From Notospermus geniculatus (taxonomy: Eukaryota; Nemertea; Pilidiophora; Heteronemertea; Lineidae): 64,000 nt of DNA. Position 1 is the first letter of the stretch; the number at the start of each line of letters is the position of its first letter. The DNA lies in the NCBI GenBank assembly GCA_002633025.1, contig NMRB01002003.1:69288-133287 (forward strand), written 5' to 3'. Shown piece after piece: positions 1 to 27,370 of the stretch. The notes beneath the pieces are model-generated. The model ran no database searches and was not told where the DNA came from. It was given only the letters and a program-made list of their open reading frames with translations. Made by a program: the position numbers and the translations under genes.

Positions 1-1
1 T

Positions 2-11412
<11,411 letters not shown>

Positions 11413-11960
11413 GACTCAAGGTCGGATTCGGCGAAGACAAGTTTGGAGCAGGCGTCTGAAGGAAAAGAGAGCTGTTTTCAGGTTCGCTGAATGGGATACA
11501 GATCTGTGAAGTCGGCGGCAGTGAGAGTCGAAAGCTGATGTGACCTTCAAACCAACAAGAGACAAGTTTTCCCCGTGTTGGGCATTCTCCAGGATCTCAG
11601 AATGGGTTTTATTTTTGTTGGCTCACTTGTAAATTTATGGTGCATGTGGTGTCTGGTCAAAATATTCTTGACCAACAATGTAGGCCTACTTGTAGGACTT
11701 GCTTGACATTTTATGCATACACATGACATGGAGCTGATGTTCTAGTCAGTCCGTATATTGATATTAATTGTTTGCGTTTCACATTTTGTTGTTGAAATAC
11801 TAGAATTGTGATGTATTTGTGGAGACTGACTGATTGGACAACATCAGTATAGGCCTAAATGTGAATATAGAGTAAAAATATGAATCAAAAATATTTATTG
11901 TTGTTTATTGTACATAAGAGATTTCTAGATATTAAGAATAAAAAATGTGTATTAAAATGA
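11413..11960 (+). other. NALCN 3' UTR with poly(A) signal at 11937
   Basis: After the TAA at 11410-11412 the sequence becomes AT-rich. A canonical AATAAA lies at 11937-11942, which would give a 3' UTR of about 540 nt. No competing AATAAA is seen between the stop and this site. Confidence 0.7.
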
Positions 11961-13680
11961 AAAATCATGAAGTTTATGATGTCTCGTGTTCTTCATTTTT
12001 CGCCCTCCATCATTGCCCTGCACCCGCCCTGCCCTGCCCCTGCCCCCGCCCCAGCCCATGGCATTGCCCATTCACAAGGCCTAGAAACAATGTGATTTCA
12101 GTTTGAATTCATATTCTTCGATACAAAGCAACTCTATTTTCTGTTTTTTGTCATTTTCTGTTTGAATGCTTCATCCCAAATGCAAATGTGCATGTGTCCA
12201 TTATTATGCGCAAATGAAAACCGGGCGGAATTTTGCCCGGTGACGTCATTACCGTGGCCACTTGAGAAAGTACCGTAAAATATATTCCGTGATTTCTCAT
12301 TATGATATGCAAATTTGTGTATTACATCATGAATTTGGGGTGTTGCTGATTTTCATGATTTCTCATCATTCAATCGTATACACTTTGACCCGATCACCAA
12401 TCATGCCATTACAATACAAGCAGTAGTTGTTAAACAACTACTTGTTATGTTGGCTTCCTCGAGTAGGTGTTGTAGGGCGCTCACGAAAAACAAATCAACA
12501 AGTTGTTACCAGAAGCATCAATTCTTTAATTCATTTTCCTTGTAAACACTAAACAGTTCAAGTGCTGGGTTCACTGTCTACAGCATGTAGTAAACTTACA
12601 CTCAAATACTATGTGTAATTGTGTTGTCAGGGAATACACAGTGGGCTAACCAGACAAATCAAAATAACCTACAAAACTTTAACAGATCGTTGCATCATGT
12701 GGTCACTTTATCCCCTTCATATAGGAGAAAAATTTGAACAGGATACTGGTATTGTCTCGAAATACATCGGAACAACAAATGATTCTTTCCCTAGATCAGA
12801 ATCTGCTCAAAACGACTCCCTGCCCGGCTAGAACCCAAGTACATTCCAGGGGGCCTTGAGCAGCTGATTTGGTGATCACTTAATCCTCAAGGACCAGTTG
12901 AACTCACAAAATGATGCCAGCATGGAGTACCCCCATTTTGACCTTCCTAAATTATGCAAATAGAACGACTCCCAACTTCTTGACTGTACATCCTGTATTC
13001 AGAGATTGTTTAAGGTTGACCGACCTCGTATGGTTCACCCTATCATTGCCATCGATAAATGCAATAAAAGTTAAAGTCTGTTACACAGCCAACTGGTGCT
13101 GAATATTCTGACAGCAATGCAACCTGTGGACCCATACATCGACCGCATAACATTGTGTTAATACGACAGTACCGGCACACTTGGTGCAATCTGCGACATT
13201 TATCCCTGTGTATTCACTCAATATTCAGTCAAATCCAATGCTGTCCCCTTCAGGGAGAAGTTGCGGCCAGTACGAATTACAGTACACCCCATGGTTGAGG
13301 CCAGTACCATGAGCTACAGTTTACCCCACGTATAAAGCTGTAGGCAAAGTTAAAACCATTGCTGCATGCCAAGTAATGTCCCTTAACAAATAATAAACTA
13401 AAACCCTTGTTGAGCCAGCAAGACTGGCAGTGCTCACTCCCTCCGCCACCCACATTCCCCATTGAGGATGGGAGTGAGCAGCTCTAGAAACAGAGCTGAT
13501 GCTAATGCTGCATCTTAGCCCCAGAACTGTAAATAACCCCCCCCCCCTTCTTCTTCGTCCCAGCTGACAGCCGAGGTTTCTGCGACCACAGCAGCCGAAG
13601 AATCCTTTTCTGTAGAAGACACTGATACACATAGCCTCCTCCAAGAATAGAATGAATCCGTAACAAGTCTTCACAAGCTA
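11961..13680. other. Intergenic region between NALCN and CUL3 3' ends
   Basis: The two genes are convergent here. I see a C-rich low-complexity tract near 12003-12062, a perfect small palindrome centred near 12433 (AGTAGTTGTT/AACAACTACT), and a poly-C run near 13538. No gene is supported; the short open frames show no recognisable protein. Confidence 0.55.
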
Positions 13681-13687
13681 AGATCCT

Positions 13688-14602
13688 TTATTTCCCATGA
13701 GGCATTTTAATCCAGACTCCATCCAGAATTGTATTTCTGTTGAACTGCATAGTCCCACAGTCAAAACGGTGAGCCCTGGATGGACACACCAAATGAAACT
13801 AACAATGCAGCAAAGACATCAACTGTCTTCATATGGTTATGAGTACAGTGGAATCGACCATAGGGGTCGCCTCTACCAGGAGGACACCTCTTGATATGGA
13901 TGCCAAAATTCAGTCCCAATTTGTGTGGCGGTCTAGGTAAACCCGGCACGGCGGATGTCGCATTTGAGGGAAGTGTTAATGGCCTTGCTGAACTCCCACA
14001 TTTCAGTAGCTGAAATGTACTACGTAGCAAATAAACAGTAGCTAGGCCTAGTAGATCAATGCACAGGCAATCTGACAGCCCTTGTTGATCATTCAGTAAC
14101 ATCTGCCGGGTTTTCCTAGCCCGCCACACATTCAGTCATTTCGTCTTGACCTCTGAAATCAGGCCACTTCTCAATTAAAGGGAGCATCTGTTAGTTCCAA
14201 AGACATGGAGGCAGATTCCACTGTACTTCATTTTACGTAACTGACGCCTCACCCCGCCCGACCAAATTCAACCCAACTAAGATGGCCGCAGCAGAGAATG
14301 CGATATAATTGAGCACAATATGGATTCATGTTGAGGTCGTGCGTCATCTGCCTGCATGACGACCGATTACGATAGTCAACAAACAATTGTACCAACAGCA
14401 AGGAAAATGATGAAACTTCCAGAAAATAATTACGTTTGCTGAGCATCAAGAGTTGAGTTCTTGTCCCACTGCGTACAGTGTGCAATTTTACAATGCGTAT
14501 ATTTACTTCTGTACAGATATATATAGATATTTATATATATATTAAACATCCAGCATCCGTGTGTGGAAGTTCTCCATGACAGTCGGCAGATGTAGGGGAC
14601 AA
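13688..14602 (-). other. Probable CUL3 3' UTR
   Basis: TTTATT at 13688-13693 reads AATAAA on the minus strand, about 0.9 kb beyond the CUL3 stop. The intervening sequence has no convincing coding exon. AT dinucleotide runs occur near 14517-14545. Confidence 0.4.
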
Positions 14603-19881
<5,279 letters not shown>

Positions 19882-20640
19882 GCTTGAAGTTGGGCCCGTC
19901 CAGACAACACGACTTTTAAAACTGCTAAAACACACTTTTTCAGAAAAACTGGAGGAGACAACCGAAAGAACTAAGAAGATTGACTTCTTATATTTTAAAA
20001 TAACGCCTGGACATTACAATTGATTTCATATTTTGAGAGATATGAACAATTTTCTAGATGAGTTCAGCTGAATTTTTCGATTTTCTTGTTTCTGATGAGC
20101 CCTATTACTCACATCGCCCAGTGTAATTATCCCTCGACGGTATGTAATTAGTCCAAGTGTGATATCAATGATTTGCATCAGATCAACTAATCAGTAAATA
20201 CAATGGGGTCAAAAAATTTCAATTGCGTTCTCATATTTAGTAATATTACGATCAAATGACAACTTCTAGGGTGTGAATGTCATGCCTATTTAGGCGGAAT
20301 AATACTACAACAAAGTGGCCATCTTGCGGAGATTTGTGACGTCAGATTAGAACTACTTTAACCAGATCGGTCACAGGGATCTGGAACTATCATTCATTGT
20401 CTGGTTCAGCTGCCCAACGACAGGTGGCGCTAACGCTCTTTGACAGGGGGAAACCAGACGACGGCATCAGCCATTGACCAAACAGCTTATATTTGCGCGC
20501 AGTCCACCTGAGTCAGGCAATGGGACCTGCTAAAGGGTGTCCTTGATTCAGGCCACTCAGTCACTTGAAAAGGGGGAAGTTCTGATGAGATTTTCATCAC
20601 TATAGAAGCAAAAGGCAATGAAGATGAAGTAAGTCATTGG
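19882..20640 (-). promoter_or_regulatory. CUL3 upstream region with CRE-like and YY1-like sites
   Basis: On the minus strand CAAGATGGCCAC (YY1-like) lies near 20318-20330, next to TGACGTCA (CRE core) near 20338-20346, about 0.45 kb upstream of the CUL3 start codon. Motif matches only; the transcription start is not known. Confidence 0.35.
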
Positions 20641-20661
20641 GTACAAAAAAGTGTATAAATA

Positions 20662-21015
20662 TGTTTATTGTCTCAAGTCTAGACACGTGTACATGAAGGG
20701 CTTGATTTTCCACCCTAATGATTCAAGCAACCAGAAACCAAGCTGTGAGAGGATGACCTCAGCAGCCATGGAGTTGAACCATCCGCTGTCAACCTGGAGT
20801 TCACTCTTGCCAATCAAATTATTCAGCACAACTGTAGTTTTAATGGACAGAGATGTGAATTAAATAGATATTGACAAGCAGCTAAACTGAGTTCAGAGCT
20901 CCAAAATCAGACAATATGAAAATGTTCCATATTATTATGTTCATGATTCCTGATCAGTTGTTCAACCCTCAAACTGAATCTTCAGAGAAAGAGTTCATGT
21001 TGGTCCTGTTGCTGT
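20662..21015 (-). other. Probable TAF9 3' UTR with poly(A) signal
   Basis: TTTATT at about 20662 reads AATAAA on the minus strand, roughly 350 nt after the TAF9 stop codon. Confidence 0.5.
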
Positions 21016-22386
21016 TCATGGTTTGTCATAATCATCATCTTCATCACGTTTCCGCTTCAAATTTGCCAGTATGTTACTTGAACCTGAAATAGACATGACA
21101 TAGTGAAGCGGTTACTTTGGGACTGCCCAACAGCCTTGCAAAATGTAACTGTCAGTTGACCATCCTACGGAGTAGATGAAATCAGTAGTTGTGGTACTGA
21201 GGAGAAGTGCTTGAATCATACTTGACTTACCAGAATTGATCTGAAATGTGGGTTTAGGCATTGTAAGAGTGGTGGTGGCAGCAGGGGTTGAAGGTTTGGA
21301 GACAACTGTCACTGTTGGTCTTGTCACCCCCATTGTGACCAGGGAAAGCTGCCCTGTCGAGAGGTTGGTCAGGCGCGACTTGCTCTGCATTCTTGATCCA
21401 GCTGAAAGGAACAGATGTGATTCTACAGCAAACATTAGCAATCAAAGGTACACCAGGAAAAAGCCTGAGAAGCTAACTTGTAAATTCCACTTGCAGAACA
21501 TATAAAACCATATTCCTGTCAGTCCATCAACTTACAAGTTAAAGTTTGCACCAGCCCTTGTGGTGTCCTTGCCCCTGTGCCTAGTGATGTAAGACCTCCT
21601 GGTGTTATATGTAACCTAGGCTTCTTTGATTTCATTCTGTAGTTGGCTGATGAGAGGCAATATCGGTCTGGTGGGAGGCGAGGCCCTGTGTACTTTTTGA
21701 TGAGGGGCAGCGGTTGGCTGTTCTTGTGGCGAGCAAGTTCCATTAGAAGCTGAAAAATGGTCAGAAGATCAGTCAGCAGGCTGAAGAGAATACATAAGTC
21801 ATCACTCATGCTTGAAATGAGTGAGAGCCAATAAAAGGCAACTACTGGTCAATTAATTTATGGCGTCCCTGTTCCCTGCAGCTGATCAAGATACGTACAT
21901 CCTTGGGTGGGGGTGATGTGAATGAATGATCCATCTTGCATTGTACAGCCAACCGAACATCATCTCCATCAATTGTCTTCTTGCCAGCATGTCCAGTATA
22001 AACTTTAGCATCATCTAAGACATCAGTTACATATCCTGAAATAAAAAGACAATACTAGCCTAAATCAAATGTCAACAATAGTCACATGTCATCATATGCG
22101 GTCCACTGGCTTCTGGCTAGCTTATTTTGTGCACTATTACTATACAATGCATTACCATCAGTACGTGCATCAGTAGGCTACAAATCACTAATCAGCACAC
22201 GTTTTTTGTTGCACGAGTACGGGCTCAAGAATTGTCAGATCTCATCGAGAAATAGCTCTTACGATAGGCAAATTCAAGCATTTGATTAACAACTCTTGGT
22301 TCGTAGTCTGACACCCCGATATCCTTCAAAATAGCGTGCATAACTTGGACATCTTTTGGGGTACTTTTTGTTGGTGGAGCCGCCAT
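21016..22386 (-). CDS. TAF9: TAF9, histone-fold subunit of TFIID/SAGA
   Basis: TAF9 pairs with TAF6 through a histone fold in the general transcription factor TFIID and in SAGA. Exons (minus): 22263-22386, 21899-22035, 21536-21749, 21231-21401, 21016-21083; total 714 nt, 237 aa, slightly shorter than vertebrate TAF9. The histone fold spans about residues 10-85 ([28 protein letters not shown]). It is followed by the conserved stretch [18 protein letters not shown] and [17 protein letters not shown]. The middle is Thr/Pro/Ser-rich. The C-terminus [14 protein letters not shown] matches the acidic KRKR...DD tail of TAF9. The ATG at 22386 lies inside AAGATGGCGGC, a YY1-type element; an upstream in-frame ATG at 22434 precedes less conserved sequence. 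Confidence 0.95.
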
Positions 22387-22393
22387 CTTGGAT
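22376..22393 (-). promoter_or_regulatory. YY1-type AAGATGGCGGC at the TAF9 start codon
   Basis: The minus strand reads CCAAGATGGCGGCTCC across the initiator ATG, an exact AAGATGGCGGC. This motif is common at TATA-less housekeeping promoters and translation starts. Confidence 0.5.
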
Positions 22394-22663
22394 CCTGATA
22401 TTTGTAGTGGATGTAACATACAGTAATCTAACAAAACAATATTCCATTTATGTCTTTAATTCTTGAGAATATGTGGATAATTTTCAGAAAGAAGTGATAT
22501 TTCTGTGCTCTGAACAAATAATCTTAGAAAATTCACTTTTAAATGCATTTAATGATTTGAAGCAACATGTTGTTATATTACTTTGTAGTTGGCAAACAAG
22601 ACAAAGTGCATTAATCACCATGATCACAGGGAACTGGGATTCCCAAGTCATGAAGCAGTGAAG

Positions 22664-22877
22664 TCACAGGGACTTGAGGCATGCATTGCAGGGGTGGTGG
22701 GCGTGTTACAGAGGTCTAATAACAACCCCCCGAGTAATGCCCCGGTATACTGACGTATACCTAGTAGAAAAATCTACTGGGTATACGTTAGTATACCGGG
22801 GCATTACTCGGGGGTGTGTTATTGGACCTCTGTAACACGCCCACCACCCCTGCAATGCATGCCTCAAGTCCCTGTGA
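22664..22877. repeat. 214-bp near-perfect inverted repeat
   Basis: The left arm starts TCACAGGGACTTGAGGCATG and the right arm ends CATGCCTCAAGTCCCTGTGA. The arms are about 104 bp with only a few mismatches and a spacer of about 4 nt around AGTAGAAAAATCTACT. It lies in the 1.3-kb gap between divergent TAF9 and MAO copy 1. Probably a foldback element or recent MITE. Confidence 0.85.
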
Positions 22878-23112
22878 GTGAAGTGGGATTTCATAAAATT
22901 TGGGTGCACTACCCTCGTCATGTTCATCATGTCATCATTAGTTGAGTTCATGTCATTGTCCTTACACATTTTTCAGGCATGTCAGGTACTTTTACAACTC
23001 TGACACATATGACATCAGTAGGCTAGGCCTACCGGTAGGCCTAGCTAGCATCATGACCTAGGCTATCAGCTGAGTGATAAGCCTATCGCCTTATCGGCCC
23101 TCATCAGTGCAG

Positions 23113-23155
23113 TGTGAGTGTCAGTATCAGTATCAGTATCAGTATCAATATCAGT
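23113..23155. repeat. TATCAG microsatellite
   Basis: About six imperfect tandem copies of CAGTAT upstream of MAO copy 1. Confidence 0.7.
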
Positions 23156-23643
23156 CAGTTGGGTGGATTTGTCATTTCTCTACGGATGATCAACACACCA
23201 GGTTCACCACGGCACCAGAGCAGAGTCGAGAAAGAAGGATCAAGCAGTCCAGCCCGGTCATGCCTGTGGCTGTGCTGTGGTGTGGTGTGGCTGTGTTCAT
23301 GGTGCTGGCGTCCTCGGGCAAGGCACTTGATGCTAGGCCTAGGCCTACATTGCTCTCTGATTCAGCCTACACTGCAAAGTCACAGCCTACATGTTGCTTG
23401 GGGAGAGTAATGAGATTCAGTTGATGAACAGGCCTAGCCTAACTTATTTGACTTGTCACTGAAACGTTAGGCCTACTAATTTTAGTTTATGATTAGGCCT
23501 ATGGCCAGTCACCATGACACAGATTTAGCCTAAAAATGTCTACCCTATTTTTCCTTGTTTCCATTGTTTGTAGAAAATATGATCACATACCGTACCAATA
23601 ATTATTATTTCATTTCAGTTAAAACTGTGAAAGACTAAATCAT

Positions 23644-23661
23644 ATGGAGCATACGCTCTGA
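23644..23661 (+). promoter_or_regulatory. Short uORF upstream of MAO copy 1
   Basis: ATG GAG CAT ACG CTC TGA encodes MEHTL and stops 11 nt before the main ATG at 23673. The identical uORF is present in copy 2 at 32074-32091. Confidence 0.5.
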
Positions 23662-25076
23662 AAAAACCAAAGATGGAGCTTGATACAGCTGACACCAGTG
23701 ACCAGGAGAGAGCTGATGTTGTCATTATTGGAGCTGGCATCAGTGGTAAATATAACAGTCACCTTCTTCAGAGTTCCCAGCCCCATATCTTCATCTTTTG
23801 ACTAAGATTGTGGTCATGTCGATAGGTCTCCTGTTGAATTCATTACCTTTTACTCCATGGAGGACAAGGAAGAGATGGCAAGGAGAGTTTGAGAGAAGAA
23901 GCTAACCAGGAAATCCTTTTTCAGGGTTGTGTGCTGCTAAACTTCTGAAGGAAGAAGGACTTGATGTTATTGTATTGGAAGCAAGGGACCGAGTTGGAGG
24001 AAGAACATACACAGTGAGGGTAAGTAATAAATGTGTATAATAAACAGTTGAGTAAATATTCTGGGGCAAATAGCTGTTGTTTAGTTCTACATTGCCCCAG
24101 AATCTCAGGTCAGTTGCTGCCCTTTTCATTACTTTCCTTACAATGTTGTCACTGCTTCATGAAAGTGCTATGAATGAACTTGTCTTTCAGGATCCATCTT
24201 TTGGGTATGCAGACTTCGGTGGTGCATATGTTGGACCCACCCAGGACAGGCTCATCCGACTCGCTAAAGAGTTGAAGATTGAAATGTACAAAGTGGATGA
24301 TAATGGGAAGACTGTTATGAATACTTGTGTGAGTTCTTGTCACCAGTTTTGTTCAGCGGTTCTGAATCTTTGAACTTATGTTTGGAGCAACCCTAGATGA
24401 GATTCTTTATTTGCTCTTGCAGAGAAACTTTGTCAGGTGACAAAGAGCGTGGACTTTGTGGTACACTGACTACCTTTTCTGATTTCCAGGCTGGTTGGTC
24501 CACGGTGGAGGGTATCCTTCCGAAAATCTACAATCCCATTGTAATGCTGGACTTCATCAACACTGTCAGGACATTAGATGCCTTTGCTAAACAGGTAGAG
24601 GTTTCTTATTGAATCAGATGTCTTAACACTTACCGGTAGGTCTGAACTGTAGCCTGGGGCACTGCTACAATTATATGCTTTCAGGGCGAGATGGGGAAGG
24701 GACAGAACCTGTTTGGCTAAAGAAAAATCAGTAACCCAAATATATGGAAATACATGTATATATCGGTAGCACATTCTGTGTAGTATATTTCTGATGCAGT
24801 GTACGTGTAAACATGGATGTTTAACTAGCATGATCTGTTTGAAGTCATTGTAGCGTCTGCCTGTGATGTGGCAGAAGACCACCTCCCAGAAATGCCAGAA
24901 ATGTTGTTTTAAACTGCTAGGCTTTACTTCATCAAAGTAGGCCTAACTTACCTCTGTAATTTGAGTATTTGACTTTGTAGGTTCCTCTTGAAGCACCATG
25001 GGATGCGCCACGAGCAAAGGAATGGGACTCCATGACGGTGGCACAGTTTGCAGAAAAGTTCTGCTGGACAAAGTAT

Positions 25077-25728
25077 AGCTGTACTTCCACCTATTAAATC
25101 CCCACGTTTTTTGCACTTCCACCTTTGAATTGCCGTGTTTAAATAGACCCGTGTCTATTAGCCCCATCGAGCTCCATGGGGCTAATTTAAACACGGGTTG
25201 AACACAGGTTTTTCTGATAGGTGGAAGTGGAATAGACACGGCAGTCACTAGTTTGAGACCCAGCGACAGAGACCACTCTCTAAACCTATCATTAGTATTT
25301 GGCGGTCTTTCTGACTAACACTAACAGTTAGGCCTACCCGTTAATCACGTGACCATGCCACATCCAGTTCAGACGTCATTCCTCAGTTGACACCAGACAC
25401 TCATTGGAGCAGGACGGTGGCTCGTGAGTGCTCTAGACACGACGACCACGTGTTCCTCTTATCACATCTTGCATGCATCATACACATACATATATGGTCT
25501 CAGCTAATCCCCCACAGGAAGATTAAGGAGGAACCGCAATGCATCTGGAGAAATAAGACATGATATCCAGACAGAATATAGCAATACACTGGCATCTGTT
25601 GCTGGGTCTATAATCCAAACCTCAGATAGTTTTTATAGGTGGAAGTGCTCTCCAGGTTTTTTGACACTCGGCAAAGACACAGGTTTCGAAAAAAAACATG
25701 GGGTTTTAGAATAGGTGGAAGTACAGCT
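25077..25728. mobile_element. 652-bp TIR element in a MAO copy 1 splice donor
   Basis: Terminal inverted repeats AGCTGTACTTCCACCTAT and ATAGGTGGAAGTACAGCT, flanked by TAT on both sides (25074-25076, 25729-25731). Removing the element restores GTATGTGA, the donor sequence seen in copy 2 at 33536. Subterminal AGGTGGAAGT words recur inside. It has no coding capacity. Confidence 0.85.
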
Positions 25729-26239
25729 TATGTGATGTACATCTCTGAAAGCAGTTCAAAATTAATTTGCTATCATAGTTGGGATTCTTTGGTATTTGTC
25801 TCAACTCCCTCTTGCAGTTGACTTGGTATTTAGAAGCATGTAAAGTTCCGACCACCGGTACATTTTGGTTGTTTTGTCCCATTGGAGATTGAAACATTTC
25901 TTTGTAGGGGGGGGGGGGGACATGAAGTCTCCTTGCTTTACCTCTTGTGGTATTTGCACAGTGGTGGCAGTTACAAAAGGCTGCTTTACACAGAGAATGG
26001 TGCACAGGTAAACGCGTTGGACTCTATTTCTTGCTTCCCGCTTTCCAGATTCACAAAAGACCTGGTCACACTCATGCACCAATCTCTAAATTGCTGTGAA
26101 CCTTGGAAAGCCTCCTTTCTCTATTTTCTATGGGCACTCCGTGCCGGCAATGGACCCATTCTGCAACACGTGGAGATTGAAAATGGCTGCTTTGTATATG
26201 TATAAATTAATCCAGATTCTAAGTTGATCCTATTGTCAT

Positions 26240-26745
26240 ATTTTCATCGTCTTTCTCTACCATGACGATGTAGGTACCGTCGTTTGCTTGGCGTCCGTCA
26301 TGGGGGTTTCCTCCGTGATTATCATGGACTGTCGTTGGGGATAGCTGAGACCATGTATAACGTGTTCACCGAAACAATGTTGAACAAGTACAGAATCAGT
26401 CCGAAGAGAATATCTCGTTGACTCCTTTTATTCTTAGTATCCAAGAACAAGATACAAATACAGTCTGGAGGAACACATAAACTATGGTGAACCAGAATGG
26501 AGCACGTGGCATTCGTGTCAGAGCACTCACAAGCTAGCGTGTTGCTTCAATGAGCACCTGGTCTCAACTGATGAATGACTTCTAAACTGGACGTGACCTG
26601 ATCACATGACTAAATGCTATTGATCAGAAGGACCGCCCAATGCTGATGATAGGTTTAGGGAGTGGTCCCTGTCTTTGATCTTACAACAAACGATAACTAA
26701 TTTCAACATAACACTATAGTATAGGTGACCTACCAAACCCTTGAT
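26240..26745. mobile_element. Unclassified element private to MAO copy 1
   Basis: About 0.5 kb absent from copy 2. The reverse complement of about 26480-26690 resembles 25255-25470 inside the TIR element (shared words ACCACTC.CTAAACCTATCAT, CACGTG and GCGGTC). These look like two diverged copies of one repeat family in opposite orientations. Confidence 0.55.
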
Positions 26746-27129
26746 TTAGATTTTGAATCTATGGGTGTCTCAGAGTGTGCATCTTAAGCCTTGCGTGTAG
26801 CGCTTAAAAACCACACCTGCTTGGACAGCCAGATTGTCCTGCATTGTGTTCATCACTCTAGTTTTCCTTCTCCATCCGTAGTCATTTCCTCGGCTTCTAA
26901 ATATCTTCTCTGATCTTGCCTCTCTGGATTCTCACATTTTCTGTCGTAATTCTGTCGTCTTCATTCAATTTTCTCAGGTCAAGCTGCATGATTTTGTAGT
27001 ATAAGGAAGTAGAGTTTAGTTGAATGTCCCACACAGGGACTCTGTGGAGGAAGTGTTGTGAGTAAGCCCCGCGCATGACCTAGATGCGCCACGAGGAGAC
27101 CTGAGGTTCCATTGAGGGGAGGTGGTTAA

Positions 27130-27370
27130 CCAGGGTTCTAGCCAGAAATTTTTCCAAACAGGGTGGGATGACTGCATTTTCCTATGATTTTAAGGCCCTA
27201 GATTTTCAAACACGGTGGGAGTGAAATTCAAACAGGGTGGTGTAATAGAAAATGCATTGCATTGCATTTTTAAACAGGGTGGTATATGTAAATTTGAACA
27301 GGGTGGTAAAATGACCTCAGAATTTTGAAAGGTGGCACTGCCCTGTGAAAGTATTCTGGCTAGAACACTG
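27130..27370. mobile_element. 241-bp piggyBac-like MITE with TTAA target site
   Basis: Ends CCAGGGTTCTAGCCAGAA and TTCTGGCTAGAACACTG are inverted repeats. Both sides are bordered by TTAA (27126-27129 and 27371-27374), the hallmark of piggyBac-superfamily insertion. The inside has tandem AACAGGGTGGT words. Absent from copy 2. Confidence 0.75.
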
